NCBI GenBank assembly: GCA_009695205.1
Contig: SIBK01000008.1
Coordinates: 1-64,000, forward strand
Source of the DNA: Pedosphaera sp.
Lineage (GTDB): Bacteria > Verrucomicrobiota > Verrucomicrobiia > Limisphaerales > UBA9464
Direction of reading: 5' to 3'
Length of the DNA: 64,000 nucleotides
The stretch's first letter is position 1; every line of letters begins with the position of its first letter. The notes below the pieces were generated by a model, which saw only the letters and a list, made by a program, of their open reading frames with translations, ran no database searches and had not been told where the DNA came from. The position numbers and the translations under genes were made by a program. This document shows positions 1 through 9,142 of this stretch, one piece after another.

Positions 1-1
1 C

Positions 2-142
2 GCGGTCGAAGGTCTCAACAATAAGATTCGAGTGACTACCAGACGGGCCTATGGTTTTAGAACCTTTCGCGCTCTGGAAGTGGCTCTCTATCATTCACTC
101 GGGAAACTACCCGAGCCAACTCCTACCCACAGATTCTGCTAG
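2..142 (+). CDS. Transposase C-terminus (ISL3-like), partial
   Basis: The first 46 codons read in one frame to a TAG stop and look like the tail of a DDE transposase. The segment EGLNNKIR followed by RRAYGFR matches the end of ISL3-type (IS204/IS1001/IS1165) transposases, where this stretch closes the catalytic domain. The rest of the gene lies left of the window, so it cannot be judged whether the element is intact. I could not recognise a terminal inverted repeat after the stop. It borders an AT-rich tract and a run of broken genes, which fits an unstable accessory stretch. The family call rests on motif recall only. Confidence 0.7.
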   Translation, partial: AVEGLNNKIRVTTRRAYGFRTFRALEVALYHSLGKLPEPTPTHRFC

Positions 143-1010
143 CGAAGTACAATTCGATGCGAATCAATATCAATAATAACGATAAATTCATACTATAAAA
201 GTAACTGCACATTATTCCATAACAATTCTTTTAGTTACAATCGCAACTAAAAAATTATATAACTAAGTATAATAACTTATTTTATGAAAATCAAAAACAA
301 TATGCTTTAAAACATAGTTTTGTATTTAAAGTTATCGACGATTATTTTAAATAAAAACCTTTAAATAAATTCCACAATCTCATTTAATAAAACCTTAGCG
401 TACCATCAAAAATGGTCAGCTAAGTATATTTTAATTAACGTAATTGTATTAATATAATTGATAAATATTCACAACCAACAAAAGGAAAAAGGTTAAGAAT
501 ACAGCAAAGAATGGGTTGGAAAACAAGTGCTACTGATTATTATAAATTATGCGACTTTGACATTCAGACTGAGATGGTTTTCAATTGGGGGCGTTTAGTT
601 TTACAGCCAAAGATACATAAAAACGTTGTTACTAAAAATACATAATAAATATGTAATGCAAAGTATATCGCATTATAAAACGTTTCATTTTAAATGATCC
701 TGCATCAGTTATGAAATTCAACAAGCCAACTTATATAAATCCTTTAATAACACATTTAATGTTGTGTGGGGGTTAACTACACTTAATAATACAAAAAGCT
801 TAGTTTAACCAAATATTGTAATGACAATTATTTTATGCATTTTGCTGGACACGCAGATTATAATAAAATAAAACAAATACAATACAATACTAACCAAAAC
901 TATTCATATTATATTTTAAAAAGTAATATAAACTCAATTCTTAGTCTGAGCCGTGGCTTTAAACGGTCCAGAACGTCGGTGTCAGATTCTAACTCCTTTT
1001 TGTTTCAATT
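143..1010. other. AT-rich tract without a gene
   Basis: This stretch is very poor in G and C: in two 60-base lines counted by hand (181-300) only 14 and 10 bases are G or C, against a clearly GC-rich rest of the window. No reading frame with coding character was found; the one frame at 835-1020 is low-complexity N/K/I/Y. The composition returns to normal just before the beta-helix gene at 1011. It could be foreign DNA, a degenerate intergenic island or an assembly join next to the insertion sequence. Confidence 0.6.
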
Positions 1011-2792
1011 ATGGCTCTAGTGACCCACCGGATGCTCTGTATTTGCACCTTCGTTGCAGTGACTCTCGAAGCCGTCTGCCTCGCACTCGCAACGGAATTG
1101 CGCATCGTCCTCGTTCCATCGGGGCAACCGAAACTGAATTGGGTCGACACCACGGATGTTCTTTTACTTGAATCTTCCCACAGTCTGAGTTCACCCAATT
1201 GGACCCCATTAACCACTCCTGAAACCCAATTATCGCAGGTAGGTGAAGTCCTGACGGCGACAGATCAGCGCAGCGGCCTTTTACCCCGCTTTTACCGATT
1301 GCGAACTAGAGCTATTGAACCACCGCCCCTCGGCAAGGGACTGATCTACGACATCGGCAACCCCACTTGGTGAGACCTCTTTGTTGATCCCATCGGCGGA
1401 AGCGACGATCAAGAGGGTCATGATCGTCTGCATGCTTTTAAATCGTTGCGTCGCGCTTGGATGTCACTTCCCGAAACCCCTTTTACCCAAGCCACTCGGA
1501 TACGACTCCTTCCGGGATCCTATCGCGAAGCCTATCTTGAGGCCCGCCATGGGACCTCCCAATTTCCTATTCTTATCGAACCCGCAGACGGGCCTAATAC
1601 AGTCACATTTGAACCAAAAGGGTTAGAAGGTGGCAGCCTCCAATTCATCGATGTGAGTTACGTCTATCTGCAGGAGTTTCGAGTACGCGTAGAGGGCGGA
1701 GACGGACTGCATTTAGAACGGTGTGATCATGTTCTTTTTCGTCGACTTCGAATCAGTTCGGTTCGCAGTGAAGGCCAGGACGAAACGGTGAAAATTAACC
1801 AGAGCAAATATATTTATATTGAAGACTGCGATATCTTTGACGCCGGTGACAACTGTATAGACATGGTCGCTGTGCAGTGGGGACACATCGTCCGCAATAA
1901 ACTGCACAACGCGCAAGATTGGGTAATTTATCTGAAAGGCGGTTCTGCCTATTTCACCATTGAAGGCAATGAGATCTACGGAGGCGGCACGGGTGGATTA
2001 ACCTGCGGTCAAGGGACTGGCTTCCAGTTTATGAGTTCGCCGTGGATTCACTACGAGGCCTATGACATTAAGGTCATTAACAATATCATCCATGACTGTG
2101 AGGGGGCAGGATTAGGGGTCAACAGTGGCTACAACATTCTAATGGCTCACAACACCCTTTACCGAGTTGGTTCCCGAAGTCACTTAGCCGAATTTGTCCA
2201 CGGATCACGGGGTTGCGACGGCAATGAAATAAATGCGTGTCTACCTCAATTGAAACTAGGTGGTTGGGGCACCACCAATGAAGGCGGGCAATTCATCCCA
2301 AATAGGCAGGTTTGTTTGTTCAATAATGTACTTTATGATCCTACTGGTTTCACTACGGGGGGACAGTTTCTAGCGGTGGCCGCTCCTATCGCTCCACCCG
2401 TCGGAAGCAACCTCCCTAACCCGTCCCGCGCCGACGACGGATTAGTCTTTCGCGGTAATATCTTCTGGGCAACGCCTTTTGATCTGCCCTTGGGTATCGA
2501 GGATCCGACTCAAGGCTGTCAAGAGGGCACCTGCACAGAGGCACAACTCCGAGCTGAAAACCATTTCAACGATCTTGAACCTGATTTCATTAGTGCTGCA
2601 GAGGGCGACTTCCGACCCCAACTCGGCGGCCGTCTCGCCTCCCAAGTTGGCGTCGCTATGCCAGATTTCACTTGGGACGCTGCTCCCTCCCCTCCCTTAG
2701 TGCCTCCGGGAAATCTTGATAACCGAGTCGCCCGAGATCGATCGGGTGCAAAGCGTCCAACGCGGTCGCCGCCCGGCGCACTGTTACCTTGA
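1011..2792 (+). pseudogene. Secreted right-handed beta-helix protein, broken by in-frame TGA
   Basis: Two open stretches in the same frame (1011-1370 and 1374-2792) are separated only by a TGA at 1371-1373. The first part has a signal peptide-like start (about residues 1-27) and the short domain common in verrucomicrobial secreted proteins (a Trp near the start, LESSHSLSSPNW, ending in FYRLR). Directly after the TGA the frame reads DLFVDPIGGSDDQEG, the usual opening of parallel beta-helix proteins, followed by AFKSLRRAW and then helix rungs (residues roughly 180-480) with HNTLYRVG and NNVLYD. Ending RDRSGAKRP...PGA is typical for this family. The substrate is unknown; many relatives bind or cleave polysaccharide. 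The TGA makes it a probable pseudogene unless it is read through or is a sequence error. Confidence 0.75.
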
Positions 2793-2914
2793 TCTCAGTT
2801 AACCCCTTCACTCCGCTGAGGAGAACGAACCGACTTTGGAGGGCGACTTTCCGCTGACCCACAATTAATTACCAGCAGCACTGTGGCGTGGCGTAGACCC
2901 AAGGCCAGTTGGGC

Positions 2915-3250
2915 TCAGCAAAGACCGCAGGCTGCTTTCGCTTTTGCTAGCGTTTCGCTGGCCACAACTCTCGCTCGACGTGCTCCGGCCTCCAATACGT
3001 CACGCACATAGTCTGGCTTGGCCGCTAGTTCCGCGCGACGCTCTCGGAAGGCTGCAAAATGACTCCAATACCCTTCGAACAATCCCTTCTTTAAATCGCT
3101 GTAACCCATACCGCCTGCTCTCAAGCGATTCTCATAATGCGTCGCTACTTCTGTGGAGGCCAACAACTGGATCAACTGAATGGCATTGTTTTGCTCGGCA
3201 TCTGGCTTCGGTTTGCTTGGAGACCAACTATCCATTTGAATCGACATCAT
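2915..3250 (-). pseudogene. trpS: Tryptophan-tRNA ligase C-terminal fragment
   Basis: The 111 codons match the C-terminal helical part of tryptophanyl-tRNA synthetase: RAGGMGYSDLKKGLFEGYW, then RERRAELAAKPDYVRDVLEAGARRAR and a final Leu-Cys. In the full enzyme this region follows the Rossmann catalytic domain with its HIGH-like and KMSKS motifs. None of that is present: upstream on this strand (3251-3650) no matching frame continues. The intact family is about 320-400 residues, so this is a truncated remnant of a duplicated or replaced trpS. A complete copy must exist elsewhere because the enzyme is essential. Confidence 0.75.
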
Positions 3251-3450
3251 CCGCAGCGGCCGAGGCGCTGAGAATGCGCTGAGAACTCATCGCTGAGCCG
3301 AAGGTGAGATCGCCCTCCAGCAAGTAGGGGCTTCACCGTGCCCGCCTACCGCTCCACCAATCAATGCTATAGGCCTCAGAAATCCTTTTAATCTTGGACA
3401 CCGTTATTAGGGGGAAGATGAGTCAGAGCTACAGCTCCTTTCCGACTTGA
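3251..3450. other. Intergenic stretch, no gene seen
   Basis: Between the trpS fragment and the TolB-like remnant I see no intact frame, tRNA or clear terminator. It belongs to the decayed zone at the left of the window. Confidence 0.4.
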
Positions 3451-3585
3451 TCTCCCGACAGCAATGAGTTGGCTTTTTACAGCCAGGTCAGCGGTTCGAA
3501 AGCCATTTATAAGACCACGATCGGCAGCGGCACCGTGACCTTGCTGTACAATGGAGGTCTAGAGAGGCTTGATTGGACACCGTAG
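3451..3585 (+). pseudogene. TolB/WD40-like beta-propeller remnant
   Basis: One frame reads SPDSNELAFYSQVSG, then IYKTTIGSGTVTLLYNGG and ERLDWTP before a TAG at 3583. SPDSNELAF resembles the W-S-P-D-G-x-x-I-A-F blade motif of TolB-like propellers, and ERLDWTP resembles the start of the next blade. The codon where the motif Trp should stand is TGA (3448-3450). No start or longer frame is visible. I read it as a scrap of a decayed propeller gene; the match is short and uncertain. Confidence 0.35.
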
Positions 3586-3651
3586 AACGATCAGCGATGC
3601 ATCCCTCGGCTCACAACAAGTCAATGATACGAGTTGCCGCCTCGACGCCAC

Positions 3652-6186
3652 TTACCGGTTGAACAAAAATGCCGGGCTGTTCAAGAGTGCCCACGCAAGA
3701 TCCTGAGCTCCCTCGAGGCGTTTCGCCGGATCGCCCAGTTTGATTTCCGAAAGCTCCTTCTCCGTCGGTGGGCGATTCAGGCAGTTGAGATAAATCTCCT
3801 CGACCACTTTTCGATCATCCGTTTCGGCGGCCAGCAGCTGTGAGAGGTTATTCGCAGGGCTGCTCACGCATTCGCCGAGCGTTTGTCCGTTAATCAGATT
3901 CAAGGCGTGGGAGAGGGTAACATTGCTAGAGCGTTCGCATTCACAGGCGCTTTGCCGCTTGGGTCTGCCAAACAGACCCAGGAAATCATTCCCAGCAACC
4001 ATTCCGTCCGGCACCTCAACGGCCCGCATGCCATTCGGCAGGTCCTGGAATTTGGGATGGAACCCGGTCGCGACCGCAACCGCGTCAAACATCTGCTCGG
4101 CGCTGAGTCGGCGTGGCATTGCGTGGGAGAAATTGATGGTGTCGTCTGCATTCCATTTTGAGGTGGTGATGCTGAGTTGATACGTGCGGGATGTAATGAT
4201 CGTGCGCATCAGTTTACGAAGATCGAATCCGTTTTGGACAAATTCATCGGTGAGGGCGGCGAGCAGTTCGGGATTACTGGGCGGATTGCCGGCCCGGATG
4301 TCGTCCACCGGGTCGATAATACCGCGGCCAAAAAAGTAGCTCCAGAAACGATTTACCGTGGAGCGCGCGAAGTAGGGGTTGTCGCGAGAGGTAAGCCATT
4401 CGGCAAAGGCAGCACGGCGGTCTTCATTGGGGCGGGCGTCTCGGGCTGTGCCATACGGAACCTTGGGAGCAACAATCAAATCGTTCTTTGGGTTCTTCAC
4501 GTCGCCCCCCTGGGGATTCCGATAGACGATGTCCTCGGACACCTGTTCCTCGGCGTAGGCCGTGCCCGGGCGGATAAGGCGATCCCGTCCGAGCGTTCCG
4601 CGTTTGAAGGCAACTTGGGCAAAAAACGCCCCGAACTCGTAGTATTGATTCTGCGTCCAGCGTTCGAACGGATGATCGTGGCATTTGTTGCAGTTGAAGC
4701 GGACTCCGAGAAACGTCTGGGAAATATCCTCGGTCATTTTGCCCGAATCCTGGAGCACTCGCAGGTAGTTGCCGGCGGGATTTTCGAAGGTGCTGCCGCG
4801 CGCCACAACGAGTTCCCGCACGAACTGGTCGTAAGGTCGATTGTCCTTCAACTGCTGGTGGATCCAATCCCGGAACACCCAGACACCCTTCTGACCTAGG
4901 TTTTCCGAATTGCACTGAAGCAGGTCGGAAAACTTGTTGGCCCAGAAATCCGCATACCCCTGCGAACCGATCAATTCGTCAATCAAACGCTCCCGCTTCG
5001 TTCTGGAATCGGCGGCGTCGGCGAGAAATGAGCGGACTTTCGCCGCCGTCGGTGGTTGGCCTGAGAGATCCAAGTACACCCGGCGCATAAACTCGGCGTC
5101 CGTGCAAAGGTTGGAAGGATTAATCTTCATCTGCTGCAGCTTGCCGTTGACGTGGTGATCAACCGGGTTGTGCTCCGGCATTGGGGCGAATGTGAACCCG
5201 GTGCGATCCCCCATGATCGATACCTCGCGGGACGCGTAGAGCCCTTCGTACCGGACGAGTACGGCCATCTCACCGCGCCGCAGCGCCGTGAGCGTCTGGT
5301 CTTTCACGAGGGCAATCTCCTCGTTGTTACTGGAGAGAATGGCCTCTCGGGTGACATCGCGGGTTGACCCATCCGCATAGGTGGCAAGGATCAGGAATTG
5401 TTGCTGCCGGCCCGGGAGATCCAGAGCAACCACGGCGGGTAGAATATCTATCTGCCGAGCCCGAGCTCCCGCAGACTTTTCATATCGTGCCCCCTCGGTG
5501 ATCCATTGACGCACGATCTGGTGGTAGCGGCCGCCGGGCTTGATTGGCTGTCGACCCTCGTGCGGCACCTCGCCCAACGATTTCAGCAGCATGAGGGATT
5601 CATCCACATTGGCCCGATTAAACCGGCGTCCGCTCAAGTCGTTGATGAGCGACTCATAATCGTATGCTGGATCGTACCCTCGCAGGGAAAGTCGGAACCC
5701 ATTTTTCCCTTTTGCCGCTCCATGACAAGTCCCCTGGTTGCATCCGGATCGGCTCAGCACGGGTTCAACATCCCGGACAAAACTGATCGGCAGAATGTTT
5801 GTTCCTGCGACGGTGACGGGAAGCACCGCCGAGTAACCTCCGGCTAGGACGGCAACGGTCGTTGCGCCCACGTTCTTCCCCAAGAAGAACCCCGCCGAAT
5901 CTACCGAAATGACTTCACTCGCGGGCTGAAAGGTTGCCGCCCGAGTCAGATCCACGATGCCGCCGTCCTGGGTTTCTCCGAGAACCAGCACCTTGCGGGC
6001 GTCGCGCGAGTCGGCGAGGGAAAGTTTGGCGGGTTCGAGATGAATACCTCGGAGGGCGGGCAACGGGGGTGGTGGTGGGATGAATTTCTCGCCTGGTTTG
6101 TCCCCGGCGGCGGCGGCGGTAAGAATCCCGGCGCAAGAAAGTAGGGCGGACAACACCGAGGATTGGATCAAGACTTGAGCACGCAT
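3652..6186 (-). CDS. DUF1549/DUF1553 cytochrome-like protein with Ig-like domains
   Basis: This 844-residue protein starts at ATG 6186 with a signal peptide (MRAQVLIQ... to about residue 28); a longer frame upstream lacks any signal and overlaps the leader. Order of parts: a Big_2-type Ig-like domain (about 48-128), a cysteine-histidine segment FVRDVEPVLSRSGCNQGTCHG (C149, C154-H155, spacing CX4CH), a second Ig-like domain (about 245-330), DUF1549 (about 335-545) and DUF1553 (about 590-830, with NRFWSYFFGRGI). Such proteins are abundant in Planctomycetes and Verrucomicrobia and usually sit beside a DUF1501 sulfatase-like protein, proposed to act in extracellular carbohydrate breakdown. Here the downstream side is only decayed DNA. 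It probably forms an operon with the PQQ protein upstream (100 bases apart). Confidence 0.85.
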   Translation of the reverse strand: MRAQVLIQSSVLSALLSCAGILTAAAAGDKPGEKFIPPPPPLPALRGIHLEPAKLSLADSRDARKVLVLGETQDGGIVDLTRAATFQPASEVISVDSAGFFLGKNVGATTVAVLAGGYSAVLPVTVAGTNILPISFVRDVEPVLSRSGCNQGTCHGAAKGKNGFRLSLRGYDPAYDYESLINDLSGRRFNRANVDESLMLLKSLGEVPHEGRQPIKPGGRYHQIVRQWITEGARYEKSAGARARQIDILPAVVALDLPGRQQQFLILATYADGSTRDVTREAILSSNNEEIALVKDQTLTALRRGEMAVLVRYEGLYASREVSIMGDRTGFTFAPMPEHNPVDHHVNGKLQQMKINPSNLCTDAEFMRRVYLDLSGQPPTAAKVRSFLADAADSRTKRERLIDELIGSQGYADFWANKFSDLLQCNSENLGQKGVWVFRDWIHQQLKDNRPYDQFVRELVVARGSTFENPAGNYLRVLQDSGKMTEDISQTFLGVRFNCNKCHDHPFERWTQNQYYEFGAFFAQVAFKRGTLGRDRLIRPGTAYAEEQVSEDIVYRNPQGGDVKNPKNDLIVAPKVPYGTARDARPNEDRRAAFAEWLTSRDNPYFARSTVNRFWSYFFGRGIIDPVDDIRAGNPPSNPELLAALTDEFVQNGFDLRKLMRTIITSRTYQLSITTSKWNADDTINFSHAMPRRLSAEQMFDAVAVATGFHPKFQDLPNGMRAVEVPDGMVAGNDFLGLFGRPKRQSACECERSSNVTLSHALNLINGQTLGECVSSPANNLSQLLAAETDDRKVVEEIYLNCLNRPPTEKELSEIKLGDPAKRLEGAQDLAWALLNSPAFLFNR

Positions 6187-6286
6187 GGGGACGAATTTGG
6201 AATCTCCGTAAAGCGTACGCCGTTCTGAGGTGGCGACAAGGTGGAACTTGAGGGGGGGTGCCGTTGCCGTGGGTATGAAATAGCGG

Positions 6287-7513
6287 TTAGATGGCTGAGG
6301 GACTCCCCTTGACGTCGACGCAGACCAAGTCGCCTTTGGCATTTCGGAGATAGAGCCTGCCGTTGGACAGCACCGGGGCACTCCAATGTTTGCCGCCGCT
6401 GACCTGAGCTCGGGCGAGTTCCTTGTAGCCGTCCGGCTTCGCCTCCACGACGATAACTTCGCCGCCACCTGTCAGCCAGATGATGCGTCCGTCCGCGATG
6501 GTGAGGTTCCCGGTCGTCGCTGCGGGTGAAATCCAGGCGACCTTGCCGGTGCTGAGGTCGAGGCATTTCAGGTGAGAGTTCTTGTCTCCACCCGTGCCGT
6601 CGATGCCGTAGACATAGTTGCCCACCACGATCGGGCTGGCCATTTGGGCCTTAATCTCCTTGTTAAACCAAACTTGTTTCGGTTTGTTGTCGGTGAAGTC
6701 GATTACCGCGCCGCCCGTTCCGTAGCCGGAGGAAACATACATCCGGTTTCCGGTAACGGCGGGGTCAGCGGCGTTGACATCATAGTTGGTTTTCCAAGGG
6801 TGCCTCCAATATTCGCCACCGGTTCGGGGTTCGACAGCGACGACGTATTTGGCTGTGAAAAGGGCGATGGCCCGTTTTCCGCCTGTGGCGAATGGGACTG
6901 GGGTGCCGTATCCGGCTGCCTCTTTCCCCGAGAGCCAAACCTTTTCGCCGGTAGACTTGTTCAAGGCAAGGCCTGCGTTCCCGGCATTCAGGATAGCCAG
7001 ATCGTTCTCAATGTGGACCGATCCGTTAAAGCCCCAGTCGGGGATTTCACATCCGAAGTCTTTGTGAATGTCGCGCGTCCAAACAACTTGGCCTGTCGCG
7101 GCGTTTAGGCAGTGAACGGCGCCGTGTCGGGCAAGGGTGTACACGTGGGGGCCATCAACGGTTGGGGTTGCGCCGGGGCCCCCTTCGTAATACTTGGCGT
7201 CGAGTTCCTGGGCATACGAATGCTTCCAGATCTGTTTGCCGGACGCGGCGTCCAGGCAGTAAACAGTGTCTTGCTTGGCGCTGTTTCCCATTGTGTACAG
7301 GCGGCCACTCGCGATGCTCATCGATGAAAACCCTATGCCAACCGTGGCTTTCCACAGCGGTCGGGGTTGCCCTTCGGGCCAGGCGCCGAGCCAGTTTTTT
7401 TCCACCGAGATGCCGTCGTAATTCGCCCCGCGGTACCGTGGCCAATCCAGGGAAAACGAGGCGCAGGGGGTGGCGGCAAGGAGCGCCGCAGCGACGAGTA
7501 TCGAATGCTTCAT
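6287..7513 (-). CDS. PQQ-like beta-propeller repeat protein, secreted
   Basis: The 408-residue protein starts at ATG 7513 with a signal peptide (MKHSILVAAALLAATPCASF) followed by DWPRYRGANYDG, the standard opening of secreted PQQ-like propeller proteins in this phylum. Repeated blades carry the A-x-D/N-x-x-T-G-x-x-x-W pattern (for example LDAASGKQIWKH, LNAATGQVVWTRD, LDLSTGKVAWIS). No quinoprotein dehydrogenase active-site motif is evident, so it may be a binding or scaffold protein like BamB rather than an enzyme. It precedes the DUF1549/DUF1553 gene on the same strand, a common pairing. A longer frame beginning at 7579 has no signal peptide and is less likely. Confidence 0.85.
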   Translation of the reverse strand: MKHSILVAAALLAATPCASFSLDWPRYRGANYDGISVEKNWLGAWPEGQPRPLWKATVGIGFSSMSIASGRLYTMGNSAKQDTVYCLDAASGKQIWKHSYAQELDAKYYEGGPGATPTVDGPHVYTLARHGAVHCLNAATGQVVWTRDIHKDFGCEIPDWGFNGSVHIENDLAILNAGNAGLALNKSTGEKVWLSGKEAAGYGTPVPFATGGKRAIALFTAKYVVAVEPRTGGEYWRHPWKTNYDVNAADPAVTGNRMYVSSGYGTGGAVIDFTDNKPKQVWFNKEIKAQMASPIVVGNYVYGIDGTGGDKNSHLKCLDLSTGKVAWISPAATTGNLTIADGRIIWLTGGGEVIVVEAKPDGYKELARAQVSGGKHWSAPVLSNGRLYLRNAKGDLVCVDVKGSPSAI

Positions 7514-7625
7514 ACTCGTGCAAACTAGCGGCGGAGCAGGGGTCGTCAACGCGCGCGCCGCATCTGCGCACGCGGCCAACTCCGACGAACTGTTATGCGC
7601 GCCGAGCTACTCTGGACGCTCGACG

Positions 7626-7660
7626 GAATGAGGATAGCCCGGACTCCCGTCCGCGACTGG
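7626..7660. repeat. Dispersed hairpin repeat, copy 1
   Basis: The sequence AGGATAGCCCGGACTCCCGT followed by CCGCGACT holds a short stem (CGGAC / GTCCG) around the loop TCCC. Two further copies of the same core lie at 44443-44631, so this is a member of a dispersed repeat. It sits in the 167-base gap between lpxD and the PQQ protein gene. Confidence 0.65.
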
Positions 7661-7680
7661 GGAGGACCCGTTCCTGGAGG

Positions 7681-8715
7681 TCAACGGACCGGCGGCGTTC
7701 GATCTGCGATCTGTCGCTCAAGTTCGCTCACGCGTCGCAGCAGTTCGGGAAGCCGTTCCATGGCGAGCAATTGCCGTTTCATGACACGATCGGGTTGGGC
7801 GGGAGCTCCCATCCATTTTTGTCCCTCGGGAATACTGTGCATGACACCGGATTGGGCGGCTACGGTGACCCGATCGCCGAGTCGCAGATGTCCAGCGAGC
7901 CCGACTTGTCCGGCGAGGGTGACGTAATCGCCGAGCTTGGTACTGCCGGCGATTCCAACCTGTGCGACGAGGATGCAATGTTCGCCGATGGTTACGTTGT
8001 GGGCAATTTGTACCAAGTTGTCGATCTTGGTGCCCCGCCCAATCACGGTGGAACCCAGCGCCGCACGGTCAATCGTTACGTTGGCACCAATCTCGACGTC
8101 ATCATGGATGATCACCTGACCCACCTGTGGCACCTTGCGGTGTTCACCCTTGTCGAAGACGTATCCGAATCCGTCGGCGCCAATGATCGTTCCGGAGTGA
8201 ACCCGAACCCGTTTTCCGAGCTGAGTTCGAGGGTAGAGGGTGATCTGTGGGAAAAGCCGACAGTCCTCGCCGAATTGACAATCCTCGCCGACATAGATTT
8301 GCGCTTGAAGGACCGTTTTTGGGCCGATTCGAACCCGTTCACCCACGATACAACCGGGGCCGATGTGCGCCGAAAGGTCGATTTCAGCAGAGGGGGAGAT
8401 GACGGCGGAGGGGTGAATTCCAGGAGAGAAGATGGGGTCTGGGAAAAAAAGCGGCAACACCTGGGCAAAAGCGATCCGGGCATTGGCGACCTGGATCAAA
8501 GTTTTGCCGTGCTTGGATGTGAAGGCATCAGCTACGAGAACCGCAGAAGCAGCGCTTTGATCAGCGCGGGCGAAATATGTTTCGTTTTCGGCAAACGTGA
8601 GATCGCCCGATTTCGTGCTGTCGGCGGGTGCAAACCCGGTTAGTGCCAAGGTGGGGTCACCGATCACCGAGCCGTTGAGACAGGCGGCAAGTGCGGAAGT
8701 TGTGAAACAAGGCAT
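7681..8715 (-). CDS. lpxD: UDP-3-O-(3-hydroxyacyl)glucosamine N-acyltransferase
   Basis: LpxD transfers a 3-hydroxyacyl chain from acyl carrier protein to the 2-amino group of UDP-3-O-acyl-glucosamine, the third step of lipid A synthesis in the cytoplasm. The 344-residue length is normal. The N-terminal uridine-binding domain (about 1-100, [14 protein letters not shown]) is followed by a left-handed beta-helix of hexapeptide repeats (about 105-310) with the conserved [20 protein letters not shown] segment and the catalytic histidine H239 in [14 protein letters not shown]-terminal helix (about 315-340) closes the protein. It stands alone, without lpxA, lpxB or fabZ next to it. Its presence shows the cell has a lipid A-type outer membrane. 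Confidence 0.95.
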   Translation of the reverse strand: MPCFTTSALAACLNGSVIGDPTLALTGFAPADSTKSGDLTFAENETYFARADQSAASAVLVADAFTSKHGKTLIQVANARIAFAQVLPLFFPDPIFSPGIHPSAVISPSAEIDLSAHIGPGCIVGERVRIGPKTVLQAQIYVGEDCQFGEDCRLFPQITLYPRTQLGKRVRVHSGTIIGADGFGYVFDKGEHRKVPQVGQVIIHDDVEIGANVTIDRAALGSTVIGRGTKIDNLVQIAHNVTIGEHCILVAQVGIAGSTKLGDYVTLAGQVGLAGHLRLGDRVTVAAQSGVMHSIPEGQKWMGAPAQPDRVMKRQLLAMERLPELLRRVSELERQIADRTPPVR

Positions 8716-8779
8716 CGGTGGGAGAGGGTCAAAGATTCGGTTCAGAGCGGAGTGGCGGGCGGAGGTGAGCTAAGGCAAC

Positions 8780-9142
8780 CTAGGTTCCCTGCGGGTTGGC
8801 GATGCGATTTTCTGGGTCCAACACGATGACGTGGGGTTTCCATCGGCGGCCTGCAGAGAGAGACATCTCGGTGAAGGACATGATCGTTAGGAGATTCCCC
8901 TTTTTTCCGAGGCGAGCCACTGCTCCATTCAGTTCGATGGCACCGGAATCCCTTTTTCCGGGAATTGCGTACGTTTCCCAGCGTTTGCCATTGGCTAAGT
9001 TGCTGCAAAGGATGCGTTCATAGGGCAGGAGGCCTGCGCTCTTCATCAAATCTTCTGCAATGGTAAGACTTCCCTCGTAGTGAAGGCTGGCGGCGGTCAC
9101 ACGCGCCCGATGGATCTTCGATTTGAGTAAGTGAACAATCAT
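8780..9142 (-). CDS. panD: Aspartate 1-decarboxylase
   Basis: PanD converts L-aspartate to beta-alanine for pantothenate and coenzyme A. It is made as a proenzyme that cleaves itself before a serine to form a pyruvoyl group. The 120-residue protein begins at ATG 9142 (MIVHLLKSKIHRARVTAASL), matching the family start; a longer frame upstream is not homologous. The cleavage site is G24-S25 in HYEGSLTI, and K9 and the NGAVARL segment are conserved. The C-terminus (PENRIANPQGT) is slightly longer than in E. coli. It is divergent from addA and on the same strand as lpxD, 64 bases from it. Confidence 0.93.
   Translation of the reverse strand: MIVHLLKSKIHRARVTAASLHYEGSLTIAEDLMKSAGLLPYERILCSNLANGKRWETYAIPGKRDSGAIELNGAVARLGKKGNLLTIMSFTEMSLSAGRRWKPHVIVLDPENRIANPQGT

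Noticed and set aside
1371-3450. TGA read as tryptophan or selenocysteine (recoding)
   Set aside because: Many intact genes in the window end with TGA and use TGG for Trp; two decayed genes are a simpler explanation.
4177-4899. Plus-strand open frame of 240 codons
   Set aside because: It lies opposite the DUF1549/1553 gene and has no homology; it is a shadow of its codon pattern.
7162-8643. Plus-strand open frame of 493 codons over lpxD
   Set aside because: Low-complexity Arg/Gly composition opposite well-supported lpxD and PQQ genes.
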